Below are positions 41,206-50,830 of a stretch of DNA of 64,000 nucleotides, piece by piece. The position numbers and the translations under genes were made by a program. Below the pieces are notes generated by a model, which was not told where the DNA came from, searched no databases, and saw only the letters and a program-made list of their open reading frames with translations. This stretch comes from an uncultured Blautia sp. (lineage in GTDB: Bacteria; Bacillota; Clostridia; Lachnospirales; Lachnospiraceae), in NCBI GenBank assembly GCA_900539525.1, contig UQCM01000007.1:8140-72139 (forward strand), read 5' to 3'. The stretch's first letter is position 1. Each line of letters begins with the position of its first letter.

Positions 41206-42138
41206 CTATCTTTTATTTTGAAATCTCTTTAATAATGCCCTGAACTCTTTATCAAAGAACACACAAGCCACTATCCGTACCAGATGGCAGATGCGGATAT
41301 GTCCCCGTATTGAAAGGTCTCCCTCATATACTGCATTTTCAAAATCCGGTTCCAGTCGGATCTGATAGTGCCCTGCCGGAAGTAAAAGATACAGGATGCC
41401 GGTCAGTTCTCCCGTCAGTGAAGGATCATTAAATCCATACTTCAGTTCTCCCCGGATCCGGTCCGGTTTCAGATGCTTCCACAGATATGCAAGATGATGC
41501 CGGAAACGCCGGAACACATTTTTTGCAGCATCCTCCTTTAAAGCAGAAACGGTTTCCTGCATGCGCTCTTTGAGTGCACTTCCTTTGCAAAAAATGTTCT
41601 GTATCTTTTCCTTCAGATTCTGGATACGCTTCCCGTTTTTCTTTTCTTTCGGCTCTTTTTTTTCTGTCGTCTGTCCGTGTGCCTTTTCTCCTGTATGCAT
41701 GCTCCGTGTATCCGCCTGTTCCCCGGAATGGTCCTCAGATATCTTTTTCTCTGAGCGGCTGCCTGCCAGATCATGATCTGTACTCTGCTTCCGGGCCACT
41801 GTTTCCTCATTCTTTTTCTGTAAACCTGCACTGTATTCCTTTTCGGTCCGGTGTCCTGACGGTATCTTCTCATCTGCAGGCAGGATGGATTTTCTAAAAA
41901 AGAGTATCCTTATCTTTACCGTACACTTTCTCTCACGGTAAGCGAAATGAAGCGAAACCGCCTGAAGCAGCCAGCCTGCTTTTCCCTCCACCACCATTTT
42001 ATCTGCATCTTTCACAGCATGTATCCGATATCTCAGTGGCACGAAGAGGACTGCACATACAGCCAGAATCAGAAGAGAAAGCAGAACGGCCAGAACAAGT
42101 CCCGCAATTTTCAGTATTCCCAAAATAACATGTAGCAT
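41206..42138 (-). CDS. DUF2953 membrane protein (YtfI-like)
   Basis: 310 residues from ATG 42136-42138 with GGAG seven bases upstream; a longer frame only reads the neighbouring gene. One membrane segment near residues 6-35 (ILKIAGLVLAVLLSLLILAVCAVLF) is followed by the conserved VPLRYRIHA. A long charged, Lys/Glu/Ser-rich linker (about residues 85-195) precedes the C-terminal conserved part GELKYGFNDPSLTGELTGILYLL, ending VFFDKEFRALLKRF. Its pairing with ytfJ suggests a sporulation role; function unknown. Confidence 0.85.
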   Translation of the reverse strand: MLHVILGILKIAGLVLAVLLSLLILAVCAVLFVPLRYRIHAVKDADKMVVEGKAGWLLQAVSLHFAYRERKCTVKIRILFFRKSILPADEKIPSGHRTEKEYSAGLQKKNEETVARKQSTDHDLAGSRSEKKISEDHSGEQADTRSMHTGEKAHGQTTEKKEPKEKKNGKRIQNLKEKIQNIFCKGSALKERMQETVSALKEDAAKNVFRRFRHHLAYLWKHLKPDRIRGELKYGFNDPSLTGELTGILYLLLPAGHYQIRLEPDFENAVYEGDLSIRGHIRICHLVRIVACVFFDKEFRALLKRFQNKR

Positions 42139-42142
42139 ATTC

Positions 42143-42490
42143 TCACTCCCGCTGCTGTCTGTTTTTACAATCTTTTCCAGCCTGCTGCAACAGATATTCC
42201 ACAATCCGGTACCCTCCGGTCTCCCTGTGGGTTTCCATAAGCATCTGCTCCACCAGATCGAGCGCTTCCTCATACCCTTTTGCGATCCCAACGATCATCG
42301 GAAGGCTGCGTCTCACGGCCGGCTGCTTCAGATATGCGGAATTTATGATATCAAGCATATCTTTCCCGTTAGAGGCAAGCGTAATCAGATAAATATCCAC
42401 CTGTCCTGCATTCCTTTTTAGTTTTCGAATGATTTTCCCGGCTTTGGGCTTTGCCCCTTCTCCGATGTAAAGCTTTGAATACCAGTTCAT
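42143..42490 (-). CDS. Conserved hypothetical protein next to ytfI-ytfJ
   Basis: 115 residues from ATG 42488-42490 (MNWYSKLYIGEGAKPK). A start 23 codons earlier (MCSVAYPFF) has the better RBS, GGAGAAAGG, so the protein may be longer. The core is IRKLKRNAGQVDIYLITLASNGKDMLDIINSAYL, then MIVGIAKGYEEALDLVEQML and THRETGGYRIVEYL. No known domain recognised. It lies four bases upstream of the DUF2953 gene and so belongs to the ytfI-ytfJ unit. Confidence 0.7.
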   Translation of the reverse strand: MNWYSKLYIGEGAKPKAGKIIRKLKRNAGQVDIYLITLASNGKDMLDIINSAYLKQPAVRRSLPMIVGIAKGYEEALDLVEQMLMETHRETGGYRIVEYLLQQAGKDCKNRQQRE

Positions 42491-42638
42491 TCTAATTTTT
42501 ACTTTAACCTTTCCTTTGTCAGTATCGGTTTTGAAAAAAGGATATGCAACACTGCACATCCTTTCTCCATACCGAACGGATCACAATACCCATTCTACTG
42601 CCAGTATAAGCCGCTTACAGTATTCAAAATGGCTCATA

Positions 42639-43091
42639 CTAGAAATACTTGCGGTTTCCCCAGAGATTTCGTCTCTTCAGTTCCAGATACTCATTGTACG
42701 CTTTCTCCAGTATCATCTTCTCATTTGAAAACTTTAACAAGTGATACGCTTCATGATATTTATAATACCCTGAATCTACAAAATACTCTTCACGCTGTGG
42801 CTTGCTGTAATAGCTGTCTGACATCATTAAATACCAGTGAACATCTTTCTCTACCGTATCTTCAGGAACGCTGAAGGTATATTGGCTCTTCCCGACGTAT
42901 TTAATAATCGATGCCTGTACTCCTGTCTCTTCCAGAACTTCTCTTGCAGCGGTGTCCTTGAATTCTTCACCAGCCTCTACAGTTCCTTTAGGCAAAACCC
43001 AGCCCTCGTACTTATTCTTATAGCTCTTGTACAGAACGAGAATCTTACCTCGAAATATTACCACACCGCCACAGCTCGTTGCCTCAATCAT
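42639..43091 (-). CDS. NUDIX hydrolase
   Basis: 150 residues. NUDIX box complete: GTVEAGEEFKDTAAREVLEETGV (quoted here only by its ends, about residues 36-58), preceded by GGVVIFRGKILVLYKS and WVLPKG. It cleaves nucleoside diphosphates linked to another moiety; the substrate is unknown. The long Tyr-rich C terminus (YYSKPQREEYFVDSGYYKYHEA) is unusual. AGGAGGAATTGCA precedes the ATG. Confidence 0.9.
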   Translation of the reverse strand: MIEATSCGGVVIFRGKILVLYKSYKNKYEGWVLPKGTVEAGEEFKDTAAREVLEETGVQASIIKYVGKSQYTFSVPEDTVEKDVHWYLMMSDSYYSKPQREEYFVDSGYYKYHEAYHLLKFSNEKMILEKAYNEYLELKRRNLWGNRKYF

Positions 43092-43171
43092 TGCAATTCC
43101 TCCTGTTATGCGTTGTGTCGTTTTGACTGATTTTAGTATAACTCTTTTTCACCAATCATGCAACCAGTTTG

Positions 43172-44737
43172 TTAATTGTTATAATAGGCATCAAAAATCT
43201 GCTTCGCAATCGGCACCGCTGTGGAACTTCCTGAACCGCCGTTTTCTGCAATCACGGCAATCGCCAGATCCGGTGCTTCCACGTTGCTGTAGCCGACAAA
43301 CCAGGAATGGGTGCCGCCTGCTTCACCACCTTCATGTTCAGCAGACCCTGTCTTTCCGGCAGCCGTATAGCTCTGGCCTGACAACATGGATGCTGTACCT
43401 TCCTCCACCGTCTTTGTCATATAGCCTGCAAGAATCCCTGATTCCTCAGAGCTCATCACCTCTTTGCATACGGATGGTTTATATTTCTTCACTAAACTCC
43501 CATCATAGGTTTCAATATGATCAACGAAATACGGTTTCATCATATTTCCGCCATTTGCCACAGCTGAAGCAACCATCGCCATCTCCAGAGGCGAAACAAG
43601 TGTGTTTCCCTGTCCAATGGCTGTCATCATCTCCTCGCCGTAGGATGCACCCTTCTCCAGGCGGAACAGGCTCCTGCCGGAAGGTAATGTAATCGGAAGC
43701 TCTGTATTAAACAGGAAATCCTCACAGATTTCTTTAAATTTACTGTTATCAAGTTCCATGCCGATGCTGGCAAAGGAACCGTTACAGGAGTGCACAAAGG
43801 AAGATTCCAGATCCACATTTCCATGTACCTCCCCGCCATAGCATGTGATCGTCACATCATTTCTGGAAATACTTCCATTACAAGTATAGCTGAATTCCCG
43901 GTAATCATCCGGATGCTCACGCAGATAGGCCAGAGTTGTCAGAATCTTAAAGGTTGAGCCCGGGGGATACTGTCCCTGTGTCGCACGGTTGAACAGTGAG
44001 CTGTTCGTAGAATCACTGATCAGGTTCTCCCATTCTGATTCGATCGTATTCGGATTAAAGTCCGGTTTTGATACCATAGCAAGAATTTTTCCTGTATCCG
44101 GTTCCAGAACCACAACAGCACCATTGTAGGAACCCAGTGCATCGTAACATGCCTTCTGTAGTCTTGAATCCAGGGTCAGAACCACACTGTCCCCTCTCAC
44201 CTTCATATCCAGTTCCTGCTCCTTTACCTGCTCCAGGATGGAAGCATGGCAGGACATGAGTTCATAATTTAATACAGATTCTACCCCTGATTTTCCGTTC
44301 GTCGCATATCCCACCACATGAGAAAAGACATTGTCAAACGGATAAATCCTTTCTTCATTTCCAGCCTCGTCAACATTTGTTCCTGCAAGGATTTCCCCGT
44401 TGGAAGACAGGATAGATCCTCTGATGATCTGCTCCTGCTTACTCTCCTGCTTTGTATTATTTACATTTGAATTGATCTCGTCAATTTTATAAATATTAAA
44501 ATAGATGAGATATCCTGCCAGCGATAGAAACATCACTACAAACAGATAGCTGACTCTCACAAGCTCTCTGTTTCTCTTTTTCCTTGCCCCGTCATAAGAC
44601 AATGCTTCTTCTTTCTGAGTATCCCTCTTCTTAGCTGAATCTTTTCCCGAATGCTCCTCATCGATAGGGATATCGCATATCTGAATATCGTCCGTACTCA
44701 TCTTCTTCATCTTCGTCGTAGTAGTATTCTTCTTCAT
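43172..44737 (-). CDS. pbpA: Class B penicillin-binding protein PbpA
   Basis: 521 residues from ATG 44735-44737, which has GAGGAACTTG as an ideal RBS inside ftsW; earlier and later Met codons are possible. A charged cytosolic N-terminal stretch (about 60 residues) precedes one membrane segment (SYLFVVMFLSLAGYLIYFNIY). The transpeptidase has the catalytic STFK (PPGSTFKILTTLAYL), SCN (VHSCNGS) and KTGSAEH motifs. It cross-links peptidoglycan with the partner FtsW/RodA protein encoded just upstream, with which it overlaps by about 80 bases. Confidence 0.94.
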   Translation of the reverse strand: MKKNTTTTKMKKMSTDDIQICDIPIDEEHSGKDSAKKRDTQKEEALSYDGARKKRNRELVRVSYLFVVMFLSLAGYLIYFNIYKIDEINSNVNNTKQESKQEQIIRGSILSSNGEILAGTNVDEAGNEERIYPFDNVFSHVVGYATNGKSGVESVLNYELMSCHASILEQVKEQELDMKVRGDSVVLTLDSRLQKACYDALGSYNGAVVVLEPDTGKILAMVSKPDFNPNTIESEWENLISDSTNSSLFNRATQGQYPPGSTFKILTTLAYLREHPDDYREFSYTCNGSISRNDVTITCYGGEVHGNVDLESSFVHSCNGSFASIGMELDNSKFKEICEDFLFNTELPITLPSGRSLFRLEKGASYGEEMMTAIGQGNTLVSPLEMAMVASAVANGGNMMKPYFVDHIETYDGSLVKKYKPSVCKEVMSSEESGILAGYMTKTVEEGTASMLSGQSYTAAGKTGSAEHEGGEAGGTHSWFVGYSNVEAPDLAIAVIAENGGSGSSTAVPIAKQIFDAYYNN

Positions 44738-46049
44738 CAAGTTCCTCTTCCTCATCCTCTCTTAGAATATAAAGTCCCTGAATGATCGAAAATGATATCA
44801 GCGTACTAAGCAGTGAACTTCCGCCTGTACTGATCAGTGGCAGGGTAACACCTGTCATCGGAATCATCTTCATCGCTCCCCCTATTGTTAAAAACACCTG
44901 AACACCGTAAAGACATCCCAGACCAAATGCTACATAACGGTAAAAATCCTCCTCAAGCTTCATCGCAATATTTACAAACATGATAAAACAGCTCATGCAG
45001 ATCAGTATCAGGCATATTGAAAAGACAGCCCCCAGTTCTTCCGTGACAGCAGCAAACATAAAGTCCTGGTCTACGATCGGAATCGCCCCGGGCGAGCCCT
45101 GAAACAGACCTGTACCAAACCAGCCACCGGCTCCGATGGCGAACAGTGCCTGTGCCACCTGATATCCTCCGCCTGTATATTCTTTAAACGGATCTTTCCA
45201 TATTTCTACACGTACCCGCACATGGCTAAACAGAAAATATGCCAGCACCGCTGCCAGTACCCCGGCTGCCAGACCTGCAAGAAGATAACGCGGGTCTCTC
45301 GTTGCCACGTACAGCATCATCAGATACGTAATAAAGAAAATCAATGCGCTTCCCAGATCTGTAGATATCACCAGTATCAGCACATGAACTGCAGCCAGAG
45401 CAGTCGTTACCACAATATTTTTAAACTCCGTGGATTTCGCCAGCATACCAGCCACAAAAAATACAAACAGGATCTTCACAAACTCAGAAGGCTGTAAGGT
45501 AATGCCGGCAACCGTCAGGGAAAGCTTTGCCCCATAGGTCGTTCTGGCCATAACAGCCACTACTCCCAGCAGACCGATTCCCAGAATTGCATAGAGCCAT
45601 GCCCACTTTGTCAGAATTCTCATTTTACGGATAATGACAGGAATGATCAGCGCAATTACGGTTCCCGCTGCCAGTATCTTGAACTGCTTCGTTGCCTGGT
45701 CGTAAGAAAGTCTTGTCAGCATGATAAATCCTATCGTTATCAGCATGCACATATTGTTTATGATAAGCTTTGAAGCCCGCGGATACAGGTTTCTCATAAA
45801 AACAAGGGCTGCAAATAGATACAGCACCTGTGCACCATAAAAAAACAAAAGCATAGGTCTTTCCATCTTCAGGTAAAACACCATAAAGGCAACAAAATGG
45901 ATACAGAACATGACCACATTCTGCCTCAGAAACAGGAATTCCCTCGCATCCTCATCTTTCTTAAAAAACGCAAGATAGCACTGCAGGGTATAAATCACAA
46001 TCAAGGCAATCAGCACATATCTTGATATCTCAATAATCAGTCTCGTCAC
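44658..46049 (-). CDS. FtsW/RodA/SpoVE-family glycosyltransferase
   Basis: 463 residues, about ten membrane segments. Polymerises lipid II into glycan strands. The SEDS signature is clear: LTVAGITLQPSEFVKI, STDLGSALIFF, VDQDFMFAAVTEELG and PMTGVTLPLISTGGSS. The C-terminal tail is a strongly acidic stretch (EDEEEELDEEEYYYDEDEED) encoded by the same bases as the pbpA start. Cannot be separated into FtsW, RodA or SpoVE by eye; the pbpA neighbour fits either division or elongation. Confidence 0.92.
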   Translation of the reverse strand: MTRLIIEISRYVLIALIVIYTLQCYLAFFKKDEDAREFLFLRQNVVMFCIHFVAFMVFYLKMERPMLLFFYGAQVLYLFAALVFMRNLYPRASKLIINNMCMLITIGFIMLTRLSYDQATKQFKILAAGTVIALIIPVIIRKMRILTKWAWLYAILGIGLLGVVAVMARTTYGAKLSLTVAGITLQPSEFVKILFVFFVAGMLAKSTEFKNIVVTTALAAVHVLILVISTDLGSALIFFITYLMMLYVATRDPRYLLAGLAAGVLAAVLAYFLFSHVRVRVEIWKDPFKEYTGGGYQVAQALFAIGAGGWFGTGLFQGSPGAIPIVDQDFMFAAVTEELGAVFSICLILICMSCFIMFVNIAMKLEEDFYRYVAFGLGCLYGVQVFLTIGGAMKMIPMTGVTLPLISTGGSSLLSTLISFSIIQGLYILREDEEEELDEEEYYYDEDEEDEYGRYSDMRYPYR

Positions 46050-46057
46050 GTTTTCAC

Positions 46058-48403
46058 CTACTCTACTCCACGTTTAAAGTGTCCTCTTGTAAAATCTCCA
46101 AAATCAAACTCTGCAATTCTCTCGTTAAAAAATCTTTCTGCGAATACTTCTGCAATCCTTTTAACCTGTTCAGGCGGTTCCATAGTGAAGGAGAGCCGGA
46201 TCCCGTACGGCTTTAGTTCGTCCAGTTCTTTTTTATTATCAAGTAAAACCAGCGGCACCTGATTATAAATCATATTGTAACAGAACTCACAGTGGTTTTT
46301 TACCGGGAACTTCTTTCCTTTCCGGTCCTTCAGATACAGCAGTCCGCTTTTTTTCGTACATCCTGATGTGTTATTCCTCACACATTGTGCAGATACCATC
46401 ATCGGAAGATAACCGTATACAAGAATTTCACTGTCCGCACAGCCCCTCTTTGCCAGTTCTCTGTTATTCAGTTCCAGTGGTGCTGTATTCCTTTCAATGC
46501 CCTGCATTCTCCAGAACTCTTTTGCATACCGGTTATACGTGTAAACATTGTGATCCGGAATCAGATCGCACTGTATTTTGTGTTCCCGCAAAAAGAAAAA
46601 CTCTTCATAATTCTTGAAAATAATGCCGTCAAACAGCATCAGTGCCTCCAGACTTTCCTGATGTTCATATAATTCACGGACAGATTTTCTGAAAATATAC
46701 GGCATGATATAATAACAGGACTTTCCCTCCCGCCTGCACCTGTCTACCCATTCCTCTGCCTGATATCTTTTCAAAGGTACCGGCAGACAGGTGCTGTTAA
46801 GATAAATCCCGGTAATCTGAGATATCTTCAGTAACGGTTCCATCTGCTGAACAGTTTCCACAGATGCATACAGTCTATGCCCCTTCCAGTCTCTTTCGGA
46901 CTTTACCGGACGGATCAGATTGTTCCCCGGTGATTTTCGTCTCCCGGCAGACAGTATCTTTTCTTCCATGCGTTCCATCGCCTCTCTTCGCAGCTCATTG
47001 ATACTCTGCAGAGGCAAAAACAAACCATCCTCCATTTCAATTTTTAAACGATCAAAGACAAATGGCGTATTTCCTGTTTTCTCGATCTGCCTTTTCACCC
47101 TTTCCGGTTGAAGCGGCTGGTTACAGGATGGCTGTGGAATGACGCCCTTTACACTGACAGCAGTTTTCTCCATAGTTACGCTTAGTATAACAGGCTGTCC
47201 TGATGAAATCATTAATTTACCATTAATTTTTCCTTTTCTTTCTTTCTGCAGATAGTCCCTGTCCAGTTCTGAAATCAGAACTTCATCTTTTGTCCGGTGA
47301 AAGATCATGCCGGCAGATATCCTTCTGCTCTCTGCCGGCGTCAACTTCAACCGGAACGTGCTTCCCTTCTTCACATCCTGTGTGATCGTTGCTTTTTCCA
47401 GAACATCTCCTTTATGAAGCTCCTCCAGAGCGGAAAGTGTCAGGATTCCCTTCTGTACAGAAACCACCTTTGCAGCTTCTGTACCGAAGTGGTTCGCTCT
47501 CTTCAAAGACATCATCTGTCTGCCATTATGCATTTCATAATATCCTGTAGTAAAACCACCTCTGTTGTAGAGAGCCATCAGCTCCCTCATATCTTCCTCA
47601 GAAACACGATAGTTCTTTTTGCCATGCTCAAGTGCTTCATCCAGATATTTTCTGTAAATTCTTACTACGCCGGCTGTATATTCCGGACGCTTCATACGCC
47701 CCTCTATTTTCAGGGAAAACACACCGGCCTGCAGAATTTCAGGAAGGATCTCCAATGTGCAGATATCCTTTGGACTTAGCAGATAACCTTCTGATTTTCC
47801 TGCCTGATAAGGAAGACGGCACGGCTGGGCACAGCGTCCTCTGTTTCCACTTCGCCCTCCGATCAGACTGCTGTACAGACACTGTCCCGAATAACAATAA
47901 CAGAGCGCACCATGAACAAAGCTTTCGATTTCCAGAGAGGTTTCTTTACGGATCTCTCTGATTTCCTCCAGAGAAAGCTCTCTCGATGTCACCACTCTGC
48001 TCACGCCCAGTGACTCCAGAAGCCTCACTCCTTTTGTCCCGCAGATCGTCATCTGTGTACTGGCATGAATCTCCAGTTCCGGAAATGCCTCCTGTATATA
48101 CAGGATCACTCCCGGATCCTGCACGATGACTGCATCCAGCCCTTTTTCGTAATAAGGCTTAAGATAGTCATACAACAGATCCATTTCGTCATCTTTCAGC
48201 AAAGTGTTTACCGTCAGATAAAGCCTGCATCCTCGAAGGTGACAATAATCTATCGCTGCCAGCAATTCTTCCTCTGTCAGATTATCCGCATAAGCTCTGG
48301 CACCAAAACGTGTCCCCCCCACATAGACTGCATCTGCTCCCGCCGTCACTGCTGCCCGCAGACTCTCAAAAGAGCCTGCCGGTGCAAGTAATTCTGCTCG
48401 CAT
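46058..48403 (-). CDS. U32-family peptidase (YhbU/RlhA-like, long form)
   Basis: 781 residues from ATG 48401-48403 with GGAGG seven bases upstream; a TTG seven codons earlier is less likely. N-terminal U32 domain: ELLAPAGSFESLRAAVTAGADAVYVGG, IHASTQMTICGTKG, ESFVHGALCYCYSGQCLYSS and RSGNRGRCAQPCRLPY, whose Cys residues mark an iron-sulfur site in the related tRNA/rRNA hydroxylases. The second half is the long DUF3656-type region ending with Cys motifs (CVRNNTSGC, NHCEFCYNM). Likely an RNA-modifying (hydroxylase) enzyme rather than a protease. It follows zapA. Confidence 0.9.
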   Translation of the reverse strand: MRAELLAPAGSFESLRAAVTAGADAVYVGGTRFGARAYADNLTEEELLAAIDYCHLRGCRLYLTVNTLLKDDEMDLLYDYLKPYYEKGLDAVIVQDPGVILYIQEAFPELEIHASTQMTICGTKGVRLLESLGVSRVVTSRELSLEEIREIRKETSLEIESFVHGALCYCYSGQCLYSSLIGGRSGNRGRCAQPCRLPYQAGKSEGYLLSPKDICTLEILPEILQAGVFSLKIEGRMKRPEYTAGVVRIYRKYLDEALEHGKKNYRVSEEDMRELMALYNRGGFTTGYYEMHNGRQMMSLKRANHFGTEAAKVVSVQKGILTLSALEELHKGDVLEKATITQDVKKGSTFRLKLTPAESRRISAGMIFHRTKDEVLISELDRDYLQKERKGKINGKLMISSGQPVILSVTMEKTAVSVKGVIPQPSCNQPLQPERVKRQIEKTGNTPFVFDRLKIEMEDGLFLPLQSINELRREAMERMEEKILSAGRRKSPGNNLIRPVKSERDWKGHRLYASVETVQQMEPLLKISQITGIYLNSTCLPVPLKRYQAEEWVDRCRREGKSCYYIMPYIFRKSVRELYEHQESLEALMLFDGIIFKNYEEFFFLREHKIQCDLIPDHNVYTYNRYAKEFWRMQGIERNTAPLELNNRELAKRGCADSEILVYGYLPMMVSAQCVRNNTSGCTKKSGLLYLKDRKGKKFPVKNHCEFCYNMIYNQVPLVLLDNKKELDELKPYGIRLSFTMEPPEQVKRIAEVFAERFFNERIAEFDFGDFTRGHFKRGVE

Positions 48404-48460
48404 AAATACCTCCGTATACCGCAAAGGCTGTCATAAAGACAGCCCCACAATACCTTCTTA

Positions 48461-48865
48461 TTATTTTTTCTCTCTCAGTTCCGTTTCCAGACCAATCATC
48501 TTCTTCTGCTGCTCTTCCAGTTCCTTCTGCTGCTCAGATACGGTTCTTTCTGTTGTCTCAAGCTTAATCTGTGCAGCAATCAGCTCATGCTTCAGGTCAT
48601 AGAGTTCCTTATCTTTCTCCGACAGTTCCTCTTCTACCATCTCGACCTGTTTCTTTGCCTTAAAATAGTCATCAGCAATATTCAACTGCAGAAGCATGCT
48701 CTTCTGCTCTCTGGGCTGTCGGCAGTATCCTTCCAGCTTCTTAAACTCCGCCAGTTTATTATTTATGTATGTGGCAACCTTCTGCAGATACTCCTCGCTC
48801 TCATATCCGCTCAAAGTATATATTTTTCCGTCAATCAGCACTTCTGTTCTGTTTTTGGATGACAT
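48461..48865 (-). CDS. zapA: Cell division protein ZapA
   Basis: 134 residues from ATG 48863-48865; earlier Met codons lack an RBS. ZapA stabilises the FtsZ ring. Conserved start TEVLIDGKIYTLSGYESEEYLQKVATYINNKL and then a long Glu/Lys/Gln coiled coil (about residues 60-134, EEELSEKDKELYDLKHEL), longer than the minimal ZapA. The neighbouring U32 gene downstream is a usual partner in Clostridia. Confidence 0.88.
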   Translation of the reverse strand: MSSKNRTEVLIDGKIYTLSGYESEEYLQKVATYINNKLAEFKKLEGYCRQPREQKSMLLQLNIADDYFKAKKQVEMVEEELSEKDKELYDLKHELIAAQIKLETTERTVSEQQKELEEQQKKMIGLETELREKK

Positions 48866-48979
48866 TCCCGTAGTTCTCCCTTTCTTTCGTTCTATCATAC
48901 CTTCGGGAAAATTAGTCTTTTTTCCCCACACTCATTTATCATTATAAACGAAATCCTGAGAATTACAACATTTTCTTTT

Positions 48980-49131
48980 CAATTATTCAGAGTCCATTCG
49001 CAAAATCGCCTCTGCGAGGCTTTCCTTTTACTCATGCAGGGCTCTCACCCTATAGATCTATAAAATTTGCCTCTGGTGAGAGGGCTCCCCAGGGCAAATA
49101 TTTATAAATCTGCATGACTCTGAACAGTTAC
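48980..49131. repeat. Dispersed repeat, full copy F, fused into ruvB
   Basis: Left arm AATTATTCAGAGTCC (first bases degenerate), the GCAAAATCGCCTCTGCG hairpin, CAGGGCTCTCACCCTA, the long TATAAAATTTGCC/GGCAAATATTTATA stem, and a perfect right end GACTCTGAACAGTTAC. Its first 30 bases (right end, minus-strand sense) supply the last nine codons and the stop codon of ruvB. Confidence 0.9.
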
Positions 49132-50109
49132 CAAATGATGATAGGCGAGCTCTGATACGATTCGTCCTCTGGGGGTACGATTGATAAATCCGGTCTTGAT
49201 CAGATAAGGTTCATAAACATCCTCGATCGTTCCGGGATCCTCTCCAATTGCCGCCGCCAGCGTATCCAGTCCCACCGGTCCGCCACTGAACTTCTCAATC
49301 ATCGTAAGAAGTATATTTCTGTCGGTCTGATCAAGTCCATATTTATCAACTTCGAGAAGATCCAGTGCCAGCGCTGCAACCTCGCCGGTAATACAGCCGT
49401 CAAACTTTACCTGTGCAAAATCTCTCACTCTTTTCAGCAGCCGGTTTGCCAGTCTCGGTGTGCCGCGGGAACGTTTCGCCATCTCAGAAGCGCCTTTTGC
49501 ATCGATCTGCACGCCGAGCACCTGTGCCGAACGCCGTATGATCGTAGTGAGCTCTTCCTCTGTATAGAACTCCAGACGATGCACCACACCGAAACGGTCA
49601 CGCAGGGGAGCTGTCAAAAGACCGGCCCTTGTCGTAGCTCCTACCAGCGTAAATCTTGGAAGATCCAGCCGGATCGAGCGCGCTGCCGCCCCTTTCCCGA
49701 TCATAATATCGATGGAATAATCCTCCATGGCGGGATACAGAACCTCCTCCACCTGACGGTTCAGGCGGTGGATCTCATCTACAAATAAAAGATCTCCCTC
49801 CTGAAGATTATTCAGGATCGCAGCCATTTCTCCCGGTTTCTCAATTGCCGGACCGGAAGTGATCTTTATGTTTACCCCCATCTCATTGGCAATAATCCCG
49901 GCGAGTGTTGTCTTTCCAAGCCCCGGCGGTCCGTACAGGAGCACATGATCCAGTGCGTCCCCCCGCTCCTTTGCTGCCTGAATATAAATCTTCAGGGTTT
50001 CCTTTGCTTTACTCTGCCCGATATAATCATCCAGCGTCTGCGGCCGGAGATTTGACTCTGTCTTTAAATCTTCCTCTAATATGTCCGAGGTGATAATTCT
50101 TCTTCCCAT
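49102..50109 (-). CDS. ruvB: Holliday-junction helicase RuvB with repeat-derived tail
   Basis: 335 residues. AAA+ motor of RuvABC. Walker A YGPPGLGKTTLA, Walker B LLFVDEIHRLN, sensor 1 TLVGATTRAGLLTAPLRDRFG, Arg finger region RSRGTPRLANRLLKR, and the wing TPRGR. The natural sequence reads ...SELAYHHL; the next residues VTVQSHADL and the stop codon are encoded exactly by the terminal arm of repeat copy F. Its translated start ATG 50107-50109 lies 70 bases after the ruvA stop. Confidence 0.96.
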   Translation of the reverse strand: MGRRIITSDILEEDLKTESNLRPQTLDDYIGQSKAKETLKIYIQAAKERGDALDHVLLYGPPGLGKTTLAGIIANEMGVNIKITSGPAIEKPGEMAAILNNLQEGDLLFVDEIHRLNRQVEEVLYPAMEDYSIDIMIGKGAAARSIRLDLPRFTLVGATTRAGLLTAPLRDRFGVVHRLEFYTEEELTTIIRRSAQVLGVQIDAKGASEMAKRSRGTPRLANRLLKRVRDFAQVKFDGCITGEVAALALDLLEVDKYGLDQTDRNILLTMIEKFSGGPVGLDTLAAAIGEDPGTIEDVYEPYLIKTGFINRTPRGRIVSELAYHHLVTVQSHADL

Positions 50110-50176
50110 GATCTTCCACCCTTAGTATCCGCCCTGTCATTTTGCAGTAATGATTGAAACACACGCCGTCCTGTCA

Positions 50177-50785
50177 TTACAGCATGTATTTCAATGCGGC
50201 TCTTAAAATTGCCTCTGTATCCATATCGTCTGCCGGATCAGCCTGTCTGACTGCCCGCAGTGCCTCTGCATTCGCATATCCCAGTGCCACCAGCGCCTGT
50301 ACCGCTTCATTTCTTGCATCATTCATGCCGGAAGCAGTAGATGCATTCTCACTGTCTGCCATCCTTTTCTCAAACGCATCCTCCAGGCTCAGCTTATCCT
50401 TCAGTTCAAGAATCATCTTCTGAGCCGTCTTGTTTCCGATCCCCGGTGCTTTTGAAATGCTTTTTGCGTCATCCGCCAGGACTGCAAAGCGAAGATCATC
50501 TGCCGTCATGACAGACAGTACTCCGAGCGCAGCCTTTGGACCCACACCATTTACATTCAGCAAAAGTCTGAAGATCTCCAGATCATCTCCGGACAGAAAA
50601 CCGTAAAGCTGCATGGCATCTTCTTTTACATTCAGGAAGGTGTGAAGCTTCACCATCTCTCCAACGGATGGCATGGATGATGCATCCCTCGATGTAATAA
50701 ACAACTGATACCCCATATCATGAACATCCACTATCACTTTTGTCTCACTGATATCCACTACCCTGCCGCGTATGTATGCGATCAT
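50177..50785 (-). CDS. ruvA: Holliday-junction DNA-binding protein RuvA
   Basis: 202 residues from ATG 50783-50785 (MIAYIRGRVVD), behind GGAGG; a longer frame lacks an RBS. OB-fold N terminus, two helix-hairpin-helix motifs (LLNVNGVGPKAALGVL and APGIGNKTAQKMILELKDK) and a small C-terminal domain (ALVALGYANAEALRAV) that contacts RuvB. Usual length. Genes upstream are the cobamide set. Confidence 0.95.
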   Translation of the reverse strand: MIAYIRGRVVDISETKVIVDVHDMGYQLFITSRDASSMPSVGEMVKLHTFLNVKEDAMQLYGFLSGDDLEIFRLLLNVNGVGPKAALGVLSVMTADDLRFAVLADDAKSISKAPGIGNKTAQKMILELKDKLSLEDAFEKRMADSENASTASGMNDARNEAVQALVALGYANAEALRAVRQADPADDMDTEAILRAALKYML

Positions 50786-50830
50786 CTCATCCGCCTCCGT
50801 CTTTTTCTCATGTTTAGCGGATCCCGACAT

